Positions 11,701 to 25,800 of a stretch of 64,000 bases of DNA are shown here, piece after piece. This DNA is from Lycorma delicatula (lineage: Eukaryota > Arthropoda > Insecta > Hemiptera > Fulgoridae). Numbering within the stretch: position 1 is the first letter of the stretch; every line of letters begins with the position of its first letter. A program made the position numbers and the translations under genes. A model generated the notes under the pieces. It was not told the origin of the DNA. It was given only the letters and a program-made list of their open reading frames with translations, and ran no database searches. The stretch spans positions 18,000,022 through 18,064,021 of the forward strand of contig NC_134465.1 in assembly GCF_047948215.1 (NCBI RefSeq). Direction: 5' to 3'.

Positions 11701-14700
11701 ATTATTCAATAATGAATTTTTCCAACATTATTTATAAAGTTTATAATTCCAGCTACCAAATTCCTTTTTATTATGAAAAGACATTTTTTAAAACTTACTT
11801 TATAATTAACTAATTTAGTGTAAAGACCAGTTTCCAGGCAATGCTGGACTCAGCCAGTTTTGCTGGTCTTCTATAGAAAATGATTGTTTAAGAATTCAAA
11901 ATTCCCATCTGGTTTTAAATCTTAATTATTAAAAGATGTTTTTTTTTTTTGTAAATAGTTAAGCATTTTCTTTTTCTTTGTGTATAACAATGCTAAAAAT
12001 AATCAAATGAATTTTCAAAGGACATTATAAATAAATAAAATATAATTAAATAAAGAGATTAATTTGAACTTACGCTTCACTAGTAAATCTTCCATCAGAC
12101 ACACTGACTTTTAATCTATGAGGTGCAGTTCTAGCCCCTCTTAATGTATCTTTAACAGTAATTAAACCAGTAGATGGATTTAAATTGTAAATATTTTCAG
12201 AATTACCACTTAATACTTCATAACTAAGTTTAGTTAAATCTTTAGAATCACCATCAGTAGCCTCTAACTACAAAAAAAAAATTAATTAATACAAGAATAA
12301 TAATTTTAAATTTGTTATATATACATTTATAGTTAATACATTCATATAAAAAATTAAAAATTGTCATTTAATTTAATGCAGTAATATATTACATAATAAT
12401 AATAATAATAATAATTTTAAAAAAGGAAATGGAATCAACATCAAAATGTACTAAAAAGTAAGAAATAATTTCATCCAAATAATTAATTCCTTAGATACTT
12501 TTTTCAGTTGGGGCGGGCCAAAACACATGATCATATTTAGGTGGTACATGAATGGACCACTATGAATGGATTGTGTATATAAAATCGCAAATGGAAAAGC
12601 AATCAAAGCACATAAATATAAATTCCACTGATGTAATATCAGTATTCATTTTTATGAAGTATACGTGCAAATTATATTAGAGAACAAATTTATATAATAT
12701 CTAGCCAGAAATTAATTTTGTAGAAGCAGATGCCAATTCAAAAATTTTTTTGAAGAATTAATTAAGTATTTAGACAAAATTATTTCTTACTTTTTAGAGC
12801 ATTTTGATTGATGTCAGTTATAACTATTTTTTTAAAATATTATTTTATAATTTTCTTTGTCTGATTAATAATGATAAGTTATTTGGTGGAATTAATATGT
12901 GTTTTTGTGCGTAATGAAGCTGCCTCCAGTCAAAGGCCATTGATGTTTTGTTTCAAGTTCTTGGTGTGAAGCAGAAATAAATTTGTGGCATCAGTTTCCA
13001 TTTTGTGAGCTAACAACAAATATGAGACAAAGAAATTACACGGAGTTCAATGATTTATTAAATAACTTGTGTTTTGGCAAAGTTATAACTGGCCAATTGG
13101 AAATTCTTTATGAAAGAAGGAAGGTACGAATTTGTAGATGGAAATGTTGTAAGAATATTCGTATCTATTAAATTAGTTGATGAATATAATTGTAATATGA
13201 CTGATATGATATCTAAAACAAATGGTGTTTATATTATTAACACTATTGATGAATCACGAGCAGCTGCAACATATGGGAAAACTTTTCCCATCCCGGTAAT
13301 GTCATTCCAGTAGATGTCAATAATTGTGGTGGTCTGTTGTAAAACAGACAATTGGCAGAGGGTTCAAGAGTTATTTTGAGGCATAATACATCGATTTCTG
13401 ATAGTTTAGTTAACAGTGCTATGGGAATTGTAAATAAATTCAAATGGTCAGCCCTAAGAAGGGACCAACTGCAAAGGGGTAAGTTACCAAAAGTTGTGTT
13501 AATAAAATCTGGTGATGAAACAATATCTACAAAAATGAAAGATGAAGGTGGTGGTGTACTTACTACTTCCATAAGTACAATGTTTCAAGCTACTAAAGGA
13601 AATGGAGGTGTAGAAAGATGTTTGCTACCTTTAATTTTAAGTTGGGTTGTAATAATACACAAATTGCAAGGTACAACATTAAATACAGCTGTAGTAGATT
13701 TGAGGAAAAAGATGTTTGCAAAAGGACAAGATTATGTTGCTCTAAGTCGAGTCAGAAACTTAGATGGCTTTGCTTAGTTGTCCAACCTTGCAAGAGATCG
13801 CAAAAGACCATGCAATGAGATGCATGCATATAGAATTATACGAATCCCACTGTCCCTACACCGATGCTGAATAGTATAATATCATGTTATAGATCATATA
13901 ATATCATCTAATGTGATGCATACATATAGAATAGCAGGATTCCTACTGTCCCTACCAACCAGCCACTAACATTATATTTTTTGTCAATTTTCAGACTGAT
14001 TTTTTTATGTCTAAAAAGTTTTTTCAACATCATGGTACCACCATGAAAAGTAGCTGTGTTGATTGCATCAAGATATATTTGAATCGAATTAATAGGAAAA
14101 AATTATGCATGGACAAAGATAAAAAGAAAAATATATTGGTTGAATACATAACCTTCTTTTCTGAAGTTGGTTTGTGTCTAAAAATTTTTTGAACATCACG
14201 GTACCACAGTGAAATGCAGCTGAATCAATTGCAACCAGATTTATTTGAATTGGATTAATAGGAAATAAGTTATGTGCGAACAAACATAAAAAAAAAAGAA
14301 AATTTACAGGTCGAATTCATAACTTCCTTTTTGAAGTCTGTTAAAAAAGAAAGGAACTATTAAATATTCATTAACTTAAGGTATTATAATAGACACCTTG
14401 ATTTGTTCGTTTCGTTTCAGAGATATATGTTCTATATATAGGCTTACCATACGTCCATATTAGCCCGGACAGTCCTGGTTTTTCAGTGCTAACAGGGGCC
14501 ACAACCTTTTACTCTGGCAACACAACAGGGGCAATGTTTTATGTTGTTTTTGTGTGTGAAATAACTCAACTACACGTTTTCGATAATTTTATCACTATTT
14601 TTTTTTTGTCTCATCGTTTAGCAACGGGCAAAAGAAAATGTGTGTTTAATGTTAACCTGTAACAGGATTACAAATTTTTAAAATTGTATAGTGACAGTAA

Positions 14701-17700
14701 CAATGAACGTGTTTATTGCACACTATGTACTAGAGAATTTTCTGTTGGACAAGAAAGGAAAGGGTGATACTGAAGACCACGTAAAAACAGCTAAACATAG
14801 GAGGGCTATTAATGCTACTGCTTTAGCAAACATAAGAGATTTTTTTTAAAGCCAAAGATGGGAATAACAATAACATTGATCAGGAGTGTGCTGCTAAAGA
14901 AGCTACATTTTCATACCACATTGCTAAACACAAATTCAGTTTCAAAACATCAGACTGCACATCTGAACTAGTTAAAAAGTTATATGACCCAAAATTTTCA
15001 TCTGCTAGAACCAAAACCGAAGCAATTATTTTTAATGTTATTTCGCCATTTATATTTGATAATATGTTGCATTCTTTAAAAAACATTAATTATATAACAA
15101 TAACGATGGATAGCTCAAACAGAAGTGAAATAAAACTTGTTCCAATTGTAAGATATTTCAGTCTGGAGGAGAGAATTCAAGTTAAACTTTTAAATTTTGA
15201 TGAAGTGTCAAGTGAAACTGCTCAAATTTTGACTCAGTATCTTTTGAAGTGTGTGAACAAATACAAACTTGAAGAAAAGTTTGTGTGTTATACTGCTGAT
15301 AACACAAACAGTAATTTTAATGGTGTTAAGAGAAAGGGGAATGAAACTGTGTTCAGAAAAGTTCAAAGTGATTTAGATAGACCTACTTTAAAATTGGTTG
15401 TTCAATCCACATTGTACACAATTCAGTACAAACAGCATGTGATTCTCTACCCCTGAACATAAAAGTTATTGCTATAAAAATTTATAAGTATTTTCACATA
15501 TATACAGTAACAGTAACGAAACTTAAAAAGTTCTGTGATTTGTGGAAACAGATTACAAAAAAGTATTATCTCACAGCAGTACAAGGTTCCTTAGTTTTAC
15601 CTACAATAGAAAAAATTCTTTCCATTTTTGTTGGCCTAAAATCATACTTCTTATCTTGTTACAAATGCCCAAAATTATTATTTGATTTTTTGAAAATCTA
15701 GAAGTGAACTGTTTTAGAAATGTTTATATGGTACTCTACAGTTATTTAATAATGTAGTTCTTAAATTGGAAGCTAATTCTATCACAGCAACAGAAGCATT
15801 TCAGATATATTCTGAATTAATATGTCAACTTCAGGAAAGAAAACCCCTCAAATTTATACCACCTTCTGCCAAAGAATTGCTATGCACTTAAAAAAATAAT
15901 GATGTTCAAGAACAAAAATTCTTCTCAAGCTCAGACAATTTTTACAATTCTAGTATCCAGTTGTGGAGAACCAGTTTTGATAAAGTTAGTTAGTAAGTTT
16001 CAGTGGATAAATTTACAAACTGAAATTGCCTGGTCTGATTTAGAAGAGAATGCACAAGTTGTTAATGAAGTTATAAAAAATTCCATAAATATTGATGACC
16101 TGTTTGATAAATGTACATTGTTGAATCAGGTAATTCAAAACCAAAAGGTAGGCTGTGGTTCAGGTTCTGAAAAAGTACCAGATACTATTGAAGAGAAGTG
16201 GAAAGCAATTTTTAAGGTGTTTCAAAAGACTGATATTTCATGTTGCAATATTCCTAAAATGGTTGAGTTTGTGATGTCTTTATCTGGAACATCTGGTCCA
16301 GTTGAGAGAGTTTTTTTCAATTACGGGGAACATTTGGTCTGCAGAAAGGGGTAGAGACTTTCAGTATCTACTGTTAAACATCTGCTAAAGGTTAAAATTA
16401 ATTCAGAACTTTCTTGTGAATTTTATGATGTGATTAAAACAAACGAACCATTTCTGATAAAAGTCATGTCTAGTGAAAATTACAACTGAATAAATAAAGT
16501 TTAATGCTTTAGTAAATTGTTAAGACTTTTAAGTAGTTTCAAAAATATGTCCTGTTTTGGACCCAAAAAAATACGGTAAGTCTATCTATATAATATTAAT
16601 ACACTATATTTATTTTTTTTAAATTAATGAAATTAGTTTGTGACCTGGCCAATTCAGTTTTTTAATAATAATATTCCTTAATACTATGCCTAGCTACCAT
16701 TCTATTTCTGGGAATAAATAACTAATTCTTGAGTATAACAAGCTATAAACATACTCATTTCATGATCATAGAATACAGTTGCTTACAGGCCCTGAATTAA
16801 GGAAACTGCACTAATACATGGACAGTTCTGGAATATCATAAGAATTAATCAATTACAACTTTCAATAATGGTATTCTAATTTAGGTATTTTTATTGAATA
16901 CTGGCTCTACTAGATATTTGTTTAAACAACCACTCTATTTCTTTTTAAGAAAATGAAAACACTATCTGATTAAATACTTAAAATGAAAAGTATAAGATAA
17001 GAATAGGTTTCCTTATAACTATGATGTAAATTTCTTATCACAATGATATAAATGCAACTCTGTAATTGAATCTGATGTATTATAGCTGGTTATCTGAAAT
17101 TTGTTCTGTACATTTATCACGTAAGCAGCTTAATTTTGCTACTCACATTTAACATGAACATTTGGTATTTGTCGACTGCCAAACACAATGTTATTGAGCT
17201 CCTGCAACTGCAAGGCTATCTACTGGGAACCAAGATTTGTCACAATAGAATGCTATGGATCTTTACAAAACTGACAGTGTTGCAGTACCAAACATTCCCA
17301 TATGGAACATTTGGCACCAAAGCCATACAACAGGTGTTGTATGGCTTTGAATGCTTGTTGGGGTTTTTGAAATGGAGGAATAAAAGATAGGGTAACTGTC
17401 AGGTATAAAGTGGAATTCTATTCGTCGAATACATGTAGCATCACATAACAGGGGATGAGAACTTGTTCTAGAAAATACTCAGTGCAATAAGGGACACCTT
17501 GTTGCTGAAAGTCACCATGTAGCAGTCGGTAAGTAAATTTTCCATGATCTTTAAGTTGGAAAATAGCAGCAGAGCGTAAATTAAATATGAATAAAAAAAT
17601 TCATTTGAAAAATCCACAGATTTGAAAGGAAAAAGTGGTGGTGCTGTATTCAATAAAAGTACCCTTATTTGTTATTGTATTTAAAAGTAGTATTTAATTA

Positions 17701-18186
17701 AATTATTTTCTCAGTGAAGATTACTTTTGAAAGTTTATAGATAAGAATAAATTGACTATTTCAGTGAATCATTTGATGTAATTGAAATATAATTTTGATG
17801 AAATCTACCCTAGCAATAAGAAACTGAATTCAATGAAAAGCATATGGTTTAATTTTTTTAAGGTTATAGAATACAAAGTACTTGGTTTTAATCTACTCTA
17901 TTAGTATTATTATTTTTGGAAGATGAAAATGAAGACATATATTGGAATGTAAACTAAGTAAAACTGTTTTTCATGTGCAATTTTGTACTGAAAACAATTC
18001 TTGTTTTCAATATATAAAATTTGTTTTGTTTAGGTCAAATTCTTTTAATTTTAATAATTTTTTGTGGATTTTTTTTAAACATAAAATTATGATAATAAAA
18101 ATTTACTTATAGCAGCTAGCTATAAGTAACAACTAGTAACATTATGATAATAATTATTAAGAACCCAAAAATTACATTATTTTGCA

Positions 18187-18228
<42 letters not shown>

Positions 18229-19783
18229 ACTGCAACATGAAAATTCATGTATGCAATAAAACATTGTAACCTATTTAGGTTACATGTTTTATCACCATTA
18301 AGAAAACATTAAATTTGATACCATAAACCATATCTCTCAAATCAGAAAATGTATCTCAAACAAGATTGCAATGTAATAAATGAAAATAAATCAATAAATG
18401 ACTGTTGGCCAATTAACTGACATGTCCACAAGTCAAACGGTTGAGAAGAGTTAGTTAACAAATAAAAATATTTGCAGTGTAATATAAAAAAAGAACATTA
18501 TCATTTTAAGAATATAATCTGACAAAATAATTTTAAATTATTAGTTTAAAAATAAATTTGTTTACCTGAATTACAGCAATATTAGTATATGTAGGCATTA
18601 AAACAGATATATTATATTCTTTTTGGGTAAAAGAAGGCACACAGTCATTTGTATCTAAAATATCTATATGAACTTCAGCTGTCGTCTCAGATGATAATCT
18701 AGGCTTACCTAGATCTGATACTCTAACGTGAAATACAGCTTTAGGCAAACTTTCATGATCCAAATTAACAACAGTACGTATTGCACCTAAAATAAATTAG
18801 TAAAAATTAATAAACTATAAGTCAGAACCAGTTTGCATAAAGTACAACATAAAGCAGAAGTCATTCGCTGTTACTTTCACCTGCTTAGTTGGGTGACTTT
18901 ATATAATTTTTAGTTTATAATGTTAAATATTTATAATGCTTAGCTTAATAAGCACTAAATAATAAAATAAATCAACCATGGACAGTTCTGGAATTTTTTC
19001 AGAATAAACAAAACTTAATAAAATCCATGAATTGCATAACAACACACTAAATTTAAATAATGTCAGCGCATTAAACTCATTAACTTTTTTTTAATATTTA
19101 CTTGATAGACACTACATCAGTTACAGAACAAGACTGTAAATGAAGGTGTTATTTTTTTCTGTATTATATTTTAACTACGATAAAAACAAGAATAATGAAA
19201 ACAAAAATGATCAATACTCTAAAAGCTTAGAGCTGTGATCACAAATATGGATAAAAAAGTTAAATCAATATAAAGCAGTAACACTACTTCTTCATTCTTA
19301 CGCATAGCAAATGGAAAAAATGTTACAGTATGATAATAAACCAGTTAGGATGTCAAAATCAAGAGAGAAAAAATATGAAATGACACATGAGAGAATATTA
19401 TAAAGGATATGGGATCATTTGATACATTAAAATAAGACAAATTACTTAAAAAATTGTTTCTATGGAATTTAAGTTTCATCTGAAAAAATGATTAAACGAC
19501 GACATAACTAACTGAATAAGCTAAAACAACTTTAATTAGATTATATATAATCTAATTAAAAGTAAAAAATATATATATATATATTACTGAAATTAATCTT
19601 TTTAAGATTCATATTAATTCTCTGCACGGTTAAATTATATTTAAATTTTATAAAATAAATCACCTTATTATTTCAGTCATGACTAACGACGCGGGATCCC
19701 ACAAAACTATTTTCATGAAAAATTACAGTAAGATACATCTTAATATATGTTATCTCAATATTCTGTGTGGTTTATTTAAAAGA

Positions 19784-19838
<55 letters not shown>

Positions 19839-22800
19839 CTAATTACATATTTATAATAATATAATTTAAATTATCTAATATATTTCTAATATTATAAAAA
19901 TATATTTATTTATAAATGCAAATGTGTGTGCGTATCTGAAAGTAACAGTTTTCAAAATTAATTACCCAATTATGACATAGTAGCAACAGAAGTAGGATCC
20001 TTGAAACTTAGATAGCATGATCGCTATTTGCAATCATAGTTTTCTTATCATAGATTTGGTTTTGTAGCAGTAAAAAAAAGGAGTAATTTTTATATGTTAA
20101 TCCTCAATGTACTATGAAAGAATGTACTCATCACTGGTGAGTTTTGTAAGGTAGAGAGAGTATGATTGATTTTTCTTATATTTTATAATTTTTTAGTAAT
20201 ATTTTAAAATACATCAGTAACATGCACTTCTCTAAAAGCAGAAAAAATTATGAATCTAATATTGTTTTTTGAATGAAACTTCATGAGCAAAATATCTTCA
20301 AATTACACAGTTAGCTTTTCTTTTAATAAAGGTTCATCTTTTGAATATAGTAATTTGACTTTTACTAGAAAATATATAATATATAAAAGATGAAACAGTA
20401 ACATTTTTACCTCAAAACTTGTGAATAATTTTATTTTCTTGATATTTCTTTCTTTTAACAGTATTCTAAATTAATTAGTAATGTTTAAAGTTTCAGAATA
20501 AGAAGGCTTTTATTATTTGTTTTATACACAAATTATTTTTTATATAAAAAATAGATTTAGACAAAAAATGGATTGGGAAATACAGTAAATTAATTTGATA
20601 ACAATGAAAAATTGTCACCTTTTAAATAAATCTAGTAAAAGTAAATAAATTCCTCTAGTACTATGCATAGATAACCAGTACAACATGTTATGTACTCAAG
20701 AATAAATATTGTTATCTACTGACTAAAGACAGTGTATGTAATAATTCACAAACTTCTTAACAGAGAAGAGGACAGAAGTATCTTGTTTTAACTAATTTAA
20801 ACTAATCTTTCTTATATTGTATATAAAATACCAGAAGCAAAAGAGACACTGTTAGGGTTTCTTTTTCTGAAAGTAATGATATTCATTATATTGCTGTATA
20901 GTGAACTATTTCCTTTTCACTATTTGCTAATAGTGAACACTTGATGCATGAAGTTTTGGATATCACCAGGATTTCAGTGTGCTTGTAATGCTGATGTATA
21001 ACAGTCTATTTCTAGCACAGTTAAAAAGAGAATAAGAAACCACTTCACATATCAATTTCTATAATAATCAGGTCATGAAATCTTATTATTGTTGGGAATA
21101 ACTGAGCAATTACAATTTTCTTAAAGTAAAATCCATTTCAACCATTAATATTTCAAATAAATAATATAATAATAAAAACATCAAGTTACCTGTACTAGAA
21201 TCAATATGGAACATACGTCGTGGCCCAGCTTCAACAATGTCAAATTGTAACAATGCATTCAACTCAGAATCAGCATCACTAGCTTTTATAACCAAAGGAG
21301 CACTATCATTAGTTAAAACAAGAGAACCAATTGGAGCATCTTCTGATACAATTCCTTTATAAGTTGCTTGAGTAAATCTAGGTGCATTATCATTGCGATC
21401 TAATACATGAACAATTACATGACAAACTGCTTTTGCACCAGCCTGTAAAAAAGAATAAATGATAATTCCACAGTAGGCTTATTACAATATGTATTAATTA
21501 CACATGAACACCCATCACCAGTAGAAATTTTGAACTCACTAATAATTTGAAATTATTTTTGAACCTAAATTTTTGGATTAATTCATTTTTAATTTTTTGG
21601 ATACACTCATTAGTTATTTTATAATTATCTAACATTAGATGCGAATAAAACAATTCCAATGTGCCTTTTACGTAAACTAGCTTTAATTGCAAGGATAATA
21701 TTTACCTGAGTAGTATAGAAACCTCAGGTCCTGGAGTAATTTACCCCCACCACTTTACACCAGTATATGAGTAAATTATACAATACATTATAGAAGATTC
21801 CCCCCACCACCTTATATACTGCTATAATCGCCCCCACCACTTTTATGTTAACACTCATTATTAAAATTATTTTCATTATAATAAGACCATGAATTCTGAG
21901 CGAATTGATAATGCTAGTAAATTAGTATTTTGTTACAAAAATCTGTCCAAGTATGATTTAGTTACATCTTTAGGTAATATAAAAGATGATATTGAACAAT
22001 TGTATAAAAAATACACTTCTAATCCATTTAATATAGAATTAATTTGGGAATATATTAAAGATGTTTTTATTTCATATCGAAAAAATCTTTATAAATCAAA
22101 TAGAGTGGATTTGATTAATAAAGATTTATTTACAAGGGAATAAAAAAAGATTCTCGTATATTTGATAAAGATTGCAATTTAAACGTTTTAAATCATGAGC
22201 TTTATAAAGACTGTTTATTCAATAGAAACATTTCATATTCCACCTCGAAATCATTACGTAGTTTTAATCACCAAATATACTCGATTGATCAATGTAAAAA
22301 AGCTCTCTCTCCATATGATGACAAAAGATTTGTATTGGAAAACCTTATAGATACATTCCCATATGGGGATAAAGAAATTGATAAATATATATTAAAAAAA
22401 AAAGAAAAGAAACTAGTTTAAATGTATTGTGTATTTGCATGAATAAATAATTTTTTAAATATTGGACTATTTTATTTATTTAAAATAATAACCTTTTTTA
22501 CAATTCTATATATTATGCAACATCAATGCCACATGTAAACTCTACATCATGGTAATTATGACCATTAGTCGTTTCTCTCATACCCTTGTATATTATATAA
22601 ACGTCTTTAGAATTGTTAATTTCACTCAAATCTGACAGTGTAAGATCATTGAACCTTTCCGGTAAAAATATTTTTCCAAATCCTTCAATTGTAGCAATAA
22701 TTGAATCACCATTTTTTGTTTTTATAAAGTCTACTTTTTGAATTCGATAACGCCTATTTTGCATCATTTCATTAATCTTTTTAATATTGTTAGAATAATT

Positions 22801-25800
22801 TAAACTATTCAATTTATCGAAAATATTAGACATTTTTACTAGTCTATATAAAAAGTAAAATTAATATGTTGTTGATGATGTAAATTTTTTTGTTATTTTC
22901 ATTTAGAGATAATTCATTGTAATAATTAATGAAAGATGGCTATTGTCAATAGCATTGACCTCGTTACTATTCACAACCTCTGTAAATGAATAATAATGTC
23001 AATAAAACGTAGAAATACAATACCAAGAATGAAACAATTAACATTCTATATATGCAAATGCAAAAAATAAATTGAATAAAACATTACAAAGGTAAAATTT
23101 TCTCAATTTGGTATAAATCTTTGTTTGTGATGATAAAAACGCCCTTTTATGACTTTGTTTCGGGAATCAATTAGTTCATAGGTAACATAGGTAACAGGAT
23201 TGGATTTACTATGTAGAGGGTGTATTTTAAATATTTAATTTGTCCAATTTGGTATATAGCCTTTTCAAATACTTTTTATGTTTACTTATACGAACACTGT
23301 CGCCTACATTAAATTTAATTTTTACAACTTTTTTTCTATCGTATATTTTATTTAAATTTGCCAAAACTTGCACTTGTTTACATCTTTGTGTTTAAATAAT
23401 GTAGCTGAATGTATAGAATTACTGTATTCATCTAACAGTGATTGCAAACTATCAATCCATTTATAGTTGCCATATTCTGTAAATTTAGTCCACATTTTTG
23501 TTTTCAACGTCACATTATTGAAACGTTCAATAATGGCGGCCTTTTTATCTGAATGGGTGGAATAATGATTTATATTGAATCTTTTCAACAAGGTTTTCAC
23601 ATATGAATTGTAAAATTCCTTTCCCTGATCTGTTTGAAAATGTTTCATTTTATGTCTTTCCAATATCGGTTCCAAAGCAAACGCGACCTCTTTACCAGTC
23701 TTGTTATTTAATGGCACACCGTATGCAAATTTCGTAAACATCAATTATAGTCAATAAATATTTATCACCTTTATTGGATCGAGAATAAGTAATCATTTCA
23801 ACTATATCTGCTTGTACTAGGTCGTCTAGACCCTTTAATTTCGTCTTTCTAGTAGGATAATTACGTTTAGCTGGCCTGTGCAATTCAATTGCCAAATCAG
23901 TTTTAATTGTCATTCTAAAATGTAAAAAAAATAAAATGAAATAATAATTTACTCGTCTTGTACTTTTGGTGATGTAATATCCAATGAATTGAAAGATTTT
24001 TCATACAATTCCAACTTTTGTATAAAATCATCAATTTTCATATTTATATTAAAATGATTATATTTTGTTTTAAATTTCAAAAGCAATTTTAAAAGCAAGA
24101 TTAGGAATCGTATACTATTTGGATCTTTTAATTTTTCATAGACAATTTTAAAATTAGGATAAATTTTTTCAAGTTCAATGTTTCTTCTAGATTTCTATAT
24201 TGAAAACGAACAACATAATATTTAAACTCTTCGTCATCCTTATTTTTAGCTAAAATTACAAGACAATTGTCACTTTCATCGCGCAGATAAAGTGAAGATA
24301 AATATGACGTGGCCATAGTTTTAATTTTCTTTACATTACCATTCAATTCGTCAATTTGCAACTTGCGTTTTAAAATTACATCTTCAAGTCTATTATTTTC
24401 ATTTTCTATGTATTCCAATTTTGAATGCAACTGAGCAATATCATCTTTATACAACTTGAAATCTTTAATAAAATACTCTTTAATAATTTTATAGCATTTT
24501 TTATAGAAATCCAACAAGCTAAATTTAAAATTAATTCCTTCCTCAAATAAGTACCAGAAATTACTAAATCTAGTGGATTTTTACCTTTTGAAACGACTTT
24601 ATATAAATTATTTTGGAGGGACCGAATTTGCGAGACTTTAGATTAGATTATTAGATTATTAGATTATTAACATTAGATTCTTTATTACGAAACCATTTTT
24701 TAAATTCCTTTCCTCCATCATTACATAATTTTGTTGCATTAAAAAACCTGTATTTGTGTCGATAATTAGCTTAAAATCACCAAATATAGCATATGAAAAA
24801 TTTCTTTTATTTGTTCATAAAAAATATCAATTAAACTAGTCATTTTTATTTTATATAAAAATAAAATTTTTCCATCAACAATAAAATATTATTTTTAAAT
24901 ATTTTCAACTTTTTACAAAATTGCAAAAATGTTTAATATTTTCAATAAATTGAAAAAGTTTAGATTATTCATCATCAAATCAGAAATCACTAATTATAAG
25001 GGATTTTGCTCCCTTCAAATCGACTTTATATGAATTTGTTTGTGGGGGGCCAAATTTGGCCTACCATTATTCTATTAATTCTAATATATGATTTGTAAAA
25101 ATGTTTAACATTTTCGACAAGTTGAAAATTTTAAATATTTTTTATTGCAAAAATGTGTAATATTTTCTAATTTTTGTAAAAATGTTTAAATTGTTAATTT
25201 TATACAGTTTGTAAATAAATAAAAAACCTACTATTACCAATAGTCCATTTGAATTTAAAAAAGTTAACTTTTATATACATACCAAAATGAAGCTTCGTAA
25301 TAATAAAATTATTTCACCTAATTCATCAGCTATATTTAAATATTCAACCTATATTCCATTGCAAATAGTATCTGAAATTTATTCTGCAATTGATTCATTT
25401 TTATTTCATTTTATAGAAAATGATTGTGAAACAATACATTTGAAAATAGAATATGACACAATTCATAAATGTGACCCTATTTTTGAAAAATGTTATGAAT
25501 TTGATGGTGTACAGTCATTTAGAAAAGAATTTCCCATTGATTTGTCAAAGGTAATTTTCACAGCCATCCTTCTTTCAATATAGCTTTAAATTGGGAATAA
25601 TTTATTAATTTTTAATTTTTATTTTTCTCTAGAGATATGAAGGAAATACAACAAAAAAAAAAATTCCCCATTGTAAATGTATTGGGGTATGTACATTTAA
25701 AAACAAGAATAAACATGGTTTTCTCTTTCCAAACACCATAAGATGTATTGTATGCGGGCCATCGAATTGTGGTAAAACAAATGTAGTTTTTAATCTTTTA

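Larger units (their letters stand above)
12268..18565. other. cadherin intron with MITE, Helitron relic and hAT
   Basis: Holds a MITE-like unit (12434-12814), Helitron helicase relic (12915-13780), repeats at 13817-13960, a tandem duplication at 14004-14340 and a hAT copy (14439-16584). In 16600-18565 only AT-rich sequence and a (TA)n run at about 18188-18226 were seen. Confidence 0.75.
18787..21189. other. cadherin intron
   Basis: AT-rich. Contains a short Penelope-like 3' unit (about 19570-19790) followed by a (TA)n run to about 19834. Nothing recognisable in 18787-19560 or 19840-21189. Confidence 0.7.

Noticed and set aside
17136..17390. 84-codon plus-strand ORF as a gene
   Set aside because: No domain, no family pattern and no splice context; likely chance.
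23915..23952. 38-bp intron extending the integrase N-terminus
   Set aside because: Frame and GT-AG fit, but the length is below normal insect introns, so kept only as a remark.
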